Below are positions 55,692-64,000 of a DNA stretch of 64,000 bases, piece after piece. The notes under the pieces are model-generated. The model was not told the origin of the DNA, searched no databases, and was given only the letters and a program-made list of their open reading frames with translations. Position numbers and translations under genes: made by a program. Numbering within the stretch: position 1 is the first letter of the stretch; each line of letters opens with the position of its first letter. Source of the DNA: Ariolimax columbianus (taxonomy: Eukaryota; Mollusca; Gastropoda; Stylommatophora; Arionidae); contig JAVGWX010000011.1 in NCBI GenBank assembly GCA_036924085.1, forward strand, positions 39,039,470-39,103,469, in the 5' to 3' direction.

Positions 55692-55744
55692 ATTCATAAG
55701 AGGTGGAAAATTGAAATGAAGTATGCAATACTTCACCTATACGA

Positions 55745-56095
55745 CTAATCTCTGTTCAGGCACAGCATAGTGATCACGCATGTTAGTCAGGGACCGACAA
55801 AATATACTGGCCAATGCTCTGAACTCGGTTTCCTTGCAGCCTTTCCTGGAAACAGGCTGTTTTCATGACGGCCTGGCTAACGATGTGGGGGATCGACCTG
55901 ATCCCCATAATAGTGAGCGACACACAGAGGAAGCCAAGCAACCGCCTGGATGACCCCGGTTCACCTTCATCACCACACTCGGGATGTGATGAAAGCTACG
56001 ACAACCCACCACTTAACGCCTTTTTCATGGCGCACAAAAGAGTATTCCTACTCATTGTGGGCATTCAACAACAACAACAACAACAACAACAACAT
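55745..56095 (+). mobile_element. Dispersed family D copy
   Basis: Contains ctctgttcaggcacagcata, gcatgttagtcagggaccga, gaaacaggctgttttcatga, gatgtgatgaaagctacgac, ggcgcacaaaagagtattcc, and a long (AAC)n tail to 56095. Confidence 0.85.
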
Positions 56096-56099
56096 CAAC

Positions 56100-56439
56100 A
56101 ATCTATACTTTATCAGGTGATAAATCGAACTGATCAACGTATCCCACCCCACAATAGCAGAGACCCCCATAAAGAGGTAAACCTCAGTACTTCGTTACCA
56201 ACGGTTCTGTAGGCTGTTGCACTACCTATAGAGTTACTGTACTATCTGAGGAAAGTAACACGGGATGTGTGTTGTGCAATACCGTGTAAAACACTACTTT
56301 TAAAGATCCGTGCGTGTTAAGATGTATGGAAGAGAACACAGGTTAAAGTTCCGTGCAATAATGTACATCGGACAGGCATTAATGATTAAGTAACATCAAT
56401 TTGATTATAAATAGGATACGAGTGTATGTGGAACGGCGA
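56100..56439. other. Unassigned stretch
   Basis: No recognised content. Confidence 0.35.
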
Positions 56440-56556
56440 ATCTTATTTCAGGTCACCAAATGGCTTTTTAGCAATACTCCGTTTTGGGATTGTGACGATC
56501 GAGCAGTAGGCGCATACGCAATATAGCGTACAGCATGGTCGCCCTTTTTTCAACTT

Positions 56557-56990
56557 GCGCCTTGGAAGAACAACGAGGCGTTATTCGTTTTCCGTGGTCA
56601 GATAGTGTGAAACCTTTTGAACAACGAAGCGTTATTCGTTTTCTGTGGTCAGATAGTGTGAAGCCTTTTGAACAACGAGGCGTTATTCGTTTTCTGTGGT
56701 CAGATAGTGTGAAACCGTTTGAACAACGAGGCGTTATTCGTTTTCTGTGGTCAGATAGTGTGAAACCTTTTGAAGAACGAGGCGTTATTCGTTTTCTGTG
56801 GTCAGATAGTGTGAAACCTTTTGAACAACGAGGCGTTATTCGTTTTCTGTGGTCAGGTAGTGTGAAACCTTTTGAACAACGAGGCGTTATTCGTTTTCTG
56901 TGGTCAGATAGTGTGAAACCTTTTGAACAACGAGGCGTTATTAGTTTTCTGTGGTCAGATAGTGTGAAACCTTTTGAACTACAAAAATGA
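56557..56990. repeat. 51-bp minisatellite in family F, about 8 units
   Basis: Units start gaacaacgaggcgttattcg. The 17-codon plus frame (EQRGVIRFLWSDSVKPF) is a by-product of a unit divisible by three. Confidence 0.95.
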
Positions 56991-57015
56991 AGGTTCACTA
57001 TGGATACTGTTTTTA

Positions 57016-57335
57016 AAGTCAGAATAGAGTGTTTGCATGGGTAGAAAGATTTTAAAACGGAAGACTTTGAGAGTGTTTGCATGGGTAGAAAGATTTTAAA
57101 ACGGAAGACTTTGAGAGTGTTTGCATGGGTAGAAAGATTTTAAAACGGAAAACTTTGAGAGTGTTTGCATGGGTAGAAAGATTTTAAAACGGAAGACTTT
57201 GAGAGTGTTTGCATGGGTAGAAAGATTTTAAAAAGGAAGACTTTGAGTGTTTGCATGGGAAGAAATATTTTAAAACGGAAGACTTTGAGAGTGTTTGCAT
57301 GGGTAGAAAGATTTTAAAACGGAAGACTTTGAGAA
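57016..57335. repeat. 44-bp minisatellite in family F, about 7 units
   Basis: Units start agagtgtttgcatgggtaga. One unit is 3 bp shorter (near 57243). Confidence 0.95.
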
Positions 57336-57604
57336 ACAAAAAACCAAACTTTAAGCGAGGGCTCGACTTCATTGCCTCGGGTTTTCCCCATTTAGTTCGG
57401 TCTCTCTCGGCAGATGGATACTTCCAACTGTCGAGAGCATGGCACAAAGCACGAACTCCGTAGCTCCAGCGATGAACCCAGGCATCTCCGGAAAAAATTG
57501 ACACCATGGACCGACCGTCGCAGTTCGAATTCGAACCCCGACCAAACGGAAGACAAAACGGCATTGATGAACCGCGGCCAGGGAAAGTAGCTAGCGTGGC
57601 AACT

Positions 57605-58200
57605 GACGTAACGTTAACCAGCTTGACCAGCTAGTTCGTGACAAGTGACATAACCAGCTTGGCCAGCTAGTACATGACAACTGACATAACGTTAAGCAGC
57701 TTGACCAGTTAGTCCGTGACAACTGACAAAAACTTTAACAGCTTGACCAGCTGTCCGTCTCAACTGACATAACGTTAACCAGCTTGACCAGCTAGTCCGC
57801 GACAACGGACATAACCAGCTTGACCAGTTAGTCCGTGACAACTGACATAACCAGCTTGACCAGCTAGTCCGTGACAACTGACAACGTTAACCAGCTTGAC
57901 CAGCTAGTCCTTGACAACTGACATAACCAACTTGACCAGCTAGTCCGTGACAACTGACATAACGCTAACCAGCTTGACCAGCTAGTCCGTGACAACTGAC
58001 ATAACGTTAACCAGCTTGACCAGCTAGTCCGTGACAACTGACATAACGTTAACCAGCTTGACCAGCTAGTCCGTGACAACTGACATAACGTTAACGAGCT
58101 TGACTAGCTAGTCCGTGACAACTGACATAACGTTAAACAGCTTGACCAGCTGTCCGTCTCAACTGACATAACGTTAACCAGCTTGACCAGCTAGTCAGTG
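57605..58200. repeat. 42-bp minisatellite in family F, about 14 units
   Basis: Units contain cagcttgaccagctagtccg. Short units lack cgttaa, and some units have a ctgtccgtctcaactg variant. Confidence 0.94.
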
Positions 58201-58514
58201 GCAACAGGCGAGCGACTATCGATGACATATCCCCGTAGAGTTCCATGTGAGACCCGACACACAATTGTTCAAGACCACCTCGGTTGAAGCACAGTGTGTA
58301 GCAGATTGGTCTCAAGACAGCTGACAATGGAGGCGGTGCACACTTGACGAAAGCTCATATCAAACGACTTTCTTTATTTCCTTTAGGGCATCCACAAGCT
58401 AGCGAAGAGGTGGACAAAAGTGTATTTCCTGACACGGGAACTATGTTGAAAATTCACACAAAATGATGGTTCTCACTAATAGCCAAACAAACTCAAAGAT
58501 TATATTTCAGCACC

Positions 58515-58872
58515 GAGGTACAGACTATTGAACAGTCCAGAGGTTTTCATATTTGGGACAAATTATTGAACAGTCCAGAGGTTTTCATATTTGGGGCAAA
58601 TTATTGAACAGTCCAGAGGTTTTCATATTTGGGACAAATTATTGAATTTTCCAGATGTTGTCATATTTGGGGCAAATTATTGAACAGTCCAAAGGTTTTC
58701 ATATTTGGGACAAATTATTGAACTGTCCAGAGGTTTTCAGTTTTGGGACAAATTATTGAACTGTCCAGAGTTTTTAATATTTGGGACACATTATTGCTGT
58801 CCAGAGTTTTTCATATTTGGGACACATTATTGAACTGTCCCGAGGTTTTCATATTTGGGACACGTTATTACA
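58515..58872. repeat. 38-bp minisatellite, about 9 units
   Basis: Units start attgaacagtccagaggttt. It lies directly downstream of the family F copy. The compact family F copy has no equivalent, so it may belong to the flank. Confidence 0.94.
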
Positions 58873-58984
58873 CAAGATTCCCGCTGTAACGTTGACACTA
58901 GAACTTGATCGCATTATCAAAAAAAGTATTCAGCGAGAAATAAAAACATATAACAACAAATAACATCAATATTGAGATTCAGGC

Positions 58985-59400
58985 AATAATAATGACTACA
59001 CATTTCTGGCCCGTAGCATTGTACTGCGGCGAAACATAGACACTCTGAACAACAAGGCTGAAACAGACATTAGAAGCGTTAGAGAGGTGGTCCTATCAGA
59101 GGATGCAAAGAGTGGGGTGAAGAAAAAGTAAGCTAAATGAACAAGTGTTTAAAGATATAGGGTCACACAGACAACTAAGGACGAGTATACAGAAAGTTAG
59201 AGTGTCTTAACTTGACGTGGAGGTCTAGTATTTTAATATGCTAGAAGGCAAAATGCAGGGTAAAAGAAGAAACAATGACTTCACACAGGCTTGCAAGTAC
59301 ATTTCAGTGCAGACTTATACTGAGCTGACGAGATATGTTGGAAACGGCGGACAATGGCGTGACATGATCAGAAGACTTCAACACGAGTCTCTAGTCTCAC
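58985..59400 (+). mobile_element. RTE-like retrotransposon C-terminal fragment that seeds a tandem array
   Basis: Plus strand reads VALYCGETWTLNNKAETDIR, a frameshifted trace of the CYRRML...SWVERK block, MLEGKMQGKRRNN, a TELTRYV motif and WRDMIRRLQHESLVSLTED. This is the end of an RTE-like polyprotein. The last 59 bp is the first unit of the array that follows. Confidence 0.68.
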
Positions 59401-60400
59401 TAACAGAGGACAGTGGCGTGACATGATCATAAGACTTCAACACAAGTGTATGGACTGGCTAACAGAGGACGGTGGCGTGACATGATCAGAAGACTTCAAC
59501 ACAAGTGTATGGACTGGCTAACAGAGGACGGTGGCGTGACATGATCAGAAGACTTCAACGCCAGTCTCTAGTCTCACTAACAGAGGACAGTGGCGTGACA
59601 TGATCATACGACTTCAACACAAGTGTATGGACTGGCTAACAGAGGACGGTGGCGTGAGATGATCATAAGACTTCAACACAAGTGTATGGACTGGCTAACA
59701 GAGGACAGTGGCGTGACATGATCATAAGACTTCAACACAAGTGTATGGACTGGCTAACAGAGGACGGTGGCGTGAGATGATCATAAGACTTCAACACAAG
59801 TGTATGGACTGGCTAACAGAGGACAGTGGCGTGACATGATCATAAGACTTCAACACAAGTGTATGGACTGGCTAACAGAGGACGGTGGCGTGAGATGATC
59901 ATAAGACTTCAACACAAGTGTATGGACTGGCTAACAGAGGACGGTGGCGTGACATGATCATAAGACTTCAACACAAGTGTATGGACTGGCTAACAGAGGA
60001 CGGTGGCGTGACATGATCATAAGACTTCAACACAAGTGTAGGGACTGGCTAACAGAGGACGGTGGCGTGACATGATCATAAGACTTCAACACAAGTGTAG
60101 GGACTGGCTAACAGAGGACGGTGGCGTGAGATGATCATAAGACTTCAACGCCAGTCTCCGGTCTCACTAACAAAGGACAGTAGCGTGACATGATCATAAG
60201 ATTTCAACACAAGTGTATGGACTGGCTAACAGTGGATAGTATCGTGGCATGATCAGAAGACTTCAATACCATATACTAACTTACTAACAGAGTACAGTGG
60301 CCTGACATGGTCAGAATGCGTCAACACAATTCTCCGGACTAACTAACTTAGGACAATGGCATGACATGATCAGAAGACGTCAACACTAGTCTCTGGACTG
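59350..60400. repeat. 59-bp minisatellite, about 17 units, derived from retrotransposon coding sequence
   Basis: Units contain ggcgtgacatgatcataaga and cttcaacacaagtgtatgga. Units alternate gtggcgtgacatg and gtggcgtgagatg. Ends are diverged: the first units match the RTE coding sequence best and the last are degraded. Confidence 0.95.
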
Positions 60401-61134
60401 ACTAATCCGATGATGATGCGTATGCTGATGATGATGATGATGACTTTGGTAAAAATGTGATTATTGAAATTGCTGTAACTTAATTACTGCCCTTCGTAAT
60501 AAAGAATTTAACCTCACCGACCGTATCTGATTTGGGACAACCTTTCGTTTGATTTTCTGATGGGCAGATTGGAAAGCATCGATTCAATCCTTCCTTGAAT
60601 TTGTAATGCTAACGAGTGTGCTATTAGGACCTGTCATGTTGTTTAACTGACAGGGCTATCATGTCATTTTGTAAGACGAGAAATCCTGATGAGAAAAATG
60701 GACGAATGCATACATGAATGCAGAAGGTATTCATTTATGTTCCGTGCCCAGCAAGAGCTGGCATCTCTTGGCTTATGTTTCCAGTTAGTTATGCTAATCT
60801 GCCTTGGCTATTCCCATACAGATCCCTATTCATCACATTTGCGATGCAAAACTGTGGTTTAATTTGGATGCGAGCCCCAGGAATGGCTCATTAGTCTTAA
60901 GGCGGTGATCCGCGTGTGTTCACGAGAGATTGACCGGGTGTGTGGGAGAGAGTTCTTCGTTAAATACTTTTTTTCCCCCTGTTTTTTTTTTCTGTGAATG
61001 ACACTCAGACATCTTTAATGGCTTCCATGGGAGATTCCACTTGTGCACTCCATTCATTGCATACATAAGAATCACTCAAGTGCTTTGTATCAGTTATACG
61101 GATTATGGTAGCTTGACCGTGTGCGGTGACTTCT
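60401..61134. other. Unassigned stretch
   Basis: A short GAT run (60411-60445). No coding frame or family match. Confidence 0.4.
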
Positions 61135-62398
61135 GATCAGCAAATATGTCAGCTGGACTTACCTTTTGACACTTCTTTGTGTGCATACGCTTGACCCAAT
61201 TTATGACACTTTTTTGAGAATGTGTGTCAGTCTTATCTAGTTAGTCACACCTATTTTTGGGTATTTATCAGATTGGTCTACTTAGTGACACCTATTTTAG
61301 GGTATATATATATATATATATCAACCTGACCTAGTTAGTGACACATATTTTGATATATATATCAACCTGACCTAGTTAGTGACACATATTTTGAAGTATA
61401 TATCAACCTGACCTAGTTAGTGACAACATATTTTGAAGTATATATCAACCTGACCTAGTTAGTGACAACATATTTTGAAGTATATATCAACCTGACCTAG
61501 TTAGTGACAACATATTTTGAAGTATATATCAACTTGACCTAGTTAGTGACACTTATTTTGTAGTATATATCAACTTGACCTAGTTAGTGACACTTATTTT
61601 GAAGTATATATCAACTTGACCTAGTTAGTGACACTTATTTTGAAGTATATATCAACTTGACACCAATTATTAACACTTTTTGATTGTACATGTCAGAATG
61701 ACATAATTTATTACACTTCTCTGTGTGTGTGTGTTAGTGTGTGTGTGTGTGTGTGTGTGTGTTAGTCTGTGTGTGTGTTAGTGTGTGTGTGTTAGTGTGT
61801 GTGTGTGCGCGCGCGTGTGCGTGGGTTGACGGGCGGTATCGTGCGGGCGGGCTTGCGCGCGCGCGTGCGAGAGATAGAAAGAGAAAGAGAGAGAGAAAGA
61901 AAGAGAGAGACCAAATGTATGACACTTCACTGAGTGCAAATATCAGCCTGACAAATATATGGCACCTAATGTAGGGCACTTCTTTGAGTCTGTGCATCAG
62001 CTTGAACTAATGGTTGGCACTTATTTGAGCCTGTGCATCAGCTTGAACTAATGTTTGGCACTTCTTTGAGTCTGTGCGTCAGCTTGACCTAATGTATGGC
62101 ACTTCTTTGAGTCTGTGCATCAGCTTGACCTAATGTATGGCACTGCTTTGAGTCTGTGTATCAGCTTGATCTAATGTATGGTACTTCTTTGAGTCTGTAC
62201 ATCAGCTTGACTTAATGTATGGCACTTTTTTGAGTGTATGCTTCAGCTTGACTTAATGTATGGACCTTTTTTGAGTGTATGCTTCATCTTGACTTAATGT
62301 ATGGAACTTCTTTGAGTGTATGCTTCAGGTTGACCAAATTTATGGAACTTTTTTGAGTGTATGTTTCAGCTTGATCTAATGTATGGCACTTCTTTGGG
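61135..62398. repeat. 41-bp minisatellite in two diverged blocks
   Basis: Left block (to about 61715) uses cctgacctagttagtgacac followed by ttattttgaagtatatatcaa. Right block (from about 61915) uses cttgacctaatgtatggcac followed by ttctttgagtctgtgcatcag. The same 41-bp skeleton, ctTGACctaxTxxxtGxCACTTxTTTGA, fits both, so they are one array split by simple repeats. Confidence 0.85.
61718..61912. repeat. GT / GC / GA simple repeats inside the 41-bp array
   Basis: (GT)n, then gcgcgcgtgtgcg alternations, then (GA)n to 61908. The GC-alternating part could adopt Z-form DNA, but that is inference only. Confidence 0.95.
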
Positions 62399-62399
62399 A

Positions 62400-62553
62400 C
62401 TTCGACATGAATTTCATGGAATGATCTTTTGCCCCTTACATTTTTCTAAGGGTTTGCTTCCCCGGGGTAACGGTCGGTGCTGAAATGGGGAGTGAACGCA
62501 GCACCTTGGGGTTGTGAGCGGTGTCACTTAACCACTAGCCCACGCCGTCCCCA
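62400..62553 (-). mobile_element. SINE-1 copy, truncated
   Basis: Reverse complement starts ggggacggcgtgggctagtg with B-box-like gcgttcactccc and keeps about 150 bp of the family, up to a variant of the gtcggatgca region. It lacks the 3' end. Confidence 0.75.
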
Positions 62554-62554
62554 T

Positions 62555-63205
62555 ATACTCCGATGTTATGTATATCTGTGTTTATAGTTTCTGATTTTAC
62601 CTATGTCTAAATCTGCGTGCATGTCTGTCTGTATCTCACCCACTTTATTTCTCTCTGTGTTATTATGTTTAATTATCTTGTTTTCCATTTCTCTCAACCA
62701 TCGTCCACACCATAAGTAATACATTTGCCATTTCCAATATAATTTTCCACTCACCATACATCCTTTACTGTATGTTATATGTATGAATGTTACAACAACA
62801 AAACGACCCTGATTTCTCCCTACTCTTTCATTTGCCGATTACTCGCATTATTCTATTATCGTTTAGTAATCTAAGCTAAATTCGTCTCCCGCCGAGCGCT
62901 CGTGCTGTCCGCGTATAAGCATGTGTGATTGCCTTCCTCTTGTAATCCTCCATTATTGAATTCGGCTTGCCTTTGGATTGACGTGTTAAATTCGATGTGC
63001 TCATTTCCTGAGGAGTTATTGTTGCTTTGTTTTGCTTTTTTCCTCGCCTACCTTCAATCTACCAATACCTAGAGCTTGTAAACGAAGTCATTAGGAATGC
63101 ATACAGAATATATCCGATGTGTGCTCTCTCTCTCCCTTCCTCTCTCTCTCCCTCCCTCTCTCTGTCTATGTTTCTGTTTCGTTGTCTATTATATATATAT
63201 ATATA
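62555..63205. other. Unassigned stretch
   Basis: AT-rich, with a (CT)n run at 63123-63170 and TA run at 63189-63205. No coding similarity. Confidence 0.4.
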
Positions 63206-63564
63206 TGGGCTGCCGGAGTCTTTGTGTATGACAAGGACAAGAATAGCACCACTGCTTCACAGAGAGCCTGTCGTAAGAGGTGACTGACTGTGTGGCATGG
63301 CAAAACACCGGTCATGGGCAGGTAGTTTGTTTAGAGCAACATATATGGTCTACTTTGCTATAATGTTTGGGTCCATTAAGATGGATTCGCACATCGGTTA
63401 ACCACCCTCCGTAATCGATTGTGCCAACGCAGCGTTGTAGTATGCTGCTCGAGCCTAGCCTGCTAATCAGGAAATCTTTCTCCCGGCTACATCCAGCTCA
63501 TACCAGAGCTGAGACCTGCACAGTGACATCTACTCCTGTAGAAGTACAGGTCGACTAAGAACTA

Positions 63565-63568
<4 letters not shown>
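63206..63568 (+). mobile_element. Dispersed family E copy, TA microsatellite on both sides
   Basis: gtgtatgacaaggacaagaa, tagcaccactgcttcacaga, ggtcatgggcaggtagtttg, gattcgcacatcggttaacc, gtagaagtacaggtcgacta. An extra segment of about 20 bp (cgattgtgccaacgcagcg) near 63415 is not in the other copies. Confidence 0.8.

Positions 63569-63625
<57 letters not shown>
63566..63625. repeat. TA microsatellite
   Basis: (TA)n of about 60 bp. It could also be the TA target of the adjacent mariner-like element. Confidence 0.97.
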
Positions 63626-63626
<1 letters not shown>

Positions 63627-64000
63627 GTGGCGTGTTCAAATTAAACCGGACCAAACTGCAACAAGTGAACATACGTACGATGCGCAAAATGACATCAGTT
63701 CTGGTGTAAACAGCACATAACAACCGTAAAGTTTGCAAAATGTCTTTAACTCCGACTCATAGTTCCCTCAGCAGATCGTTGAAAACATTGCGGGTGTGAT
63801 AAGGAATACGTCCAGAGCTTATCAGCGAGCGGGGATTCGGTTTCTAACAACTGAAGAATGTCGACCAGTTGACATTAATCGCAGAATGCAAGCAGTGTAT
63901 AGTGACGAAAATGTGTCGAAGACAAAAGTGAAGAACTCCACAACGATGTTTAAATAAGGACGTGAGTTAACGCAACAATATGTGCCAGACCTGGTCTCGG
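63626..64000 (+). mobile_element. Mariner-like element, 5' end, cut by the window edge
   Basis: Terminus acgtggcgtgttcaaattaa and accggacc matches 24527. Downstream the plus strand reads LTTEECRPVDINRRMQAVYS, DENVSKTKVKNSTTMFK, a stop, then GREL. This fits the N-terminal helix-turn-helix part of a mariner-like transposase (the usual ...VDIHRRMQAVYGDxxVxxSTVRRWxxRFKxGR pattern). The stop inside MFK*GREL shows this copy is broken at least once. Confidence 0.65.

Larger units (their letters stand above)
56440..58490 (+). repeat. Dispersed family F, expanded copy with three internal arrays
   Basis: Same order of blocks as the compact copy at 11965-12560, but about 3.5 times longer. The extra length is almost entirely the 51-, 44- and 42-bp arrays. 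The end blocks (gaccacctcggttgaag, gcatccacaagctagcg, gtgtatttcctgacac) match the compact copy after the third array. Confidence 0.75.

Overview
The window looks like repeat-rich, intergenic nuclear DNA from an animal, most likely a mollusc and plausibly a heterobranch gastropod. The evidence is a long 18S rRNA segment whose variable regions resemble gastropod 18S as I remember it, plus non-LTR retrotransposon families of the kind abundant in molluscs. That placement rests on recall, not on a search. I found no intact host protein-coding gene. Almost every long open frame is a by-product of a tandem repeat whose unit length or composition avoids stop codons.

Layout. 0-5 kb: tRNA-derived SINE copies, a 17-bp minisatellite and an RTE-type retrotransposon 3' end. 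5.1-8.1 kb: a broken ribosomal DNA unit made of a spacer, the first two thirds of 18S, a duplicated 18S/28S fusion and two copies of the 28S 3' end. 8.7-10.2 kb: two reverse transcriptase remnants, the first containing a minisatellite grown from its own coding sequence. 10.9-18.4 kb: five tandem arrays, a mariner-like transposase tail and a compact copy of dispersed family F. 18.4-36 kb: family D and E dispersed repeats, SINEs, 5'-truncated RNase H-bearing non-LTR copies and a CR1-like element nested in another element. 37.2-38.2 kb: a probable solo LTR. 39.9-43.4 kb: a 53-bp array with a decaying fringe. 44.0-44.7 kb: a retrotransposon 3' end whose last 60 bp is tandemly repeated. 49.1-52.1 kb: a 47-bp array of about 63 units with ordered variants. 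52.8-55.7 kb: one retrotransposon inserted in inverted orientation inside another, both with target-site duplications. 56.4-60.4 kb: an expanded copy of family F with three separate internal arrays, then another retrotransposon fragment that seeds a 59-bp array. 61.1-62.4 kb: a 41-bp array. The end of the window enters the 5' end of a mariner-like element.

The main pattern is not a gene system but a process. Segments inside dispersed elements (retrotransposon 3' coding ends, family D, family F, rDNA) have repeatedly been amplified in place into minisatellites. Several cases have an unamplified relative in the same window for comparison, so the seed of the array can be identified.

Working family names used below: SINE-1 to SINE-4 (tRNA-like heads), SINE-B (often next to GAA/TTC tracts), D (about 300-400 bp, AAC-rich tail), E (about 370 bp), F (about 600 bp when compact), and J (RNase H-bearing non-LTR element with GAA tail).
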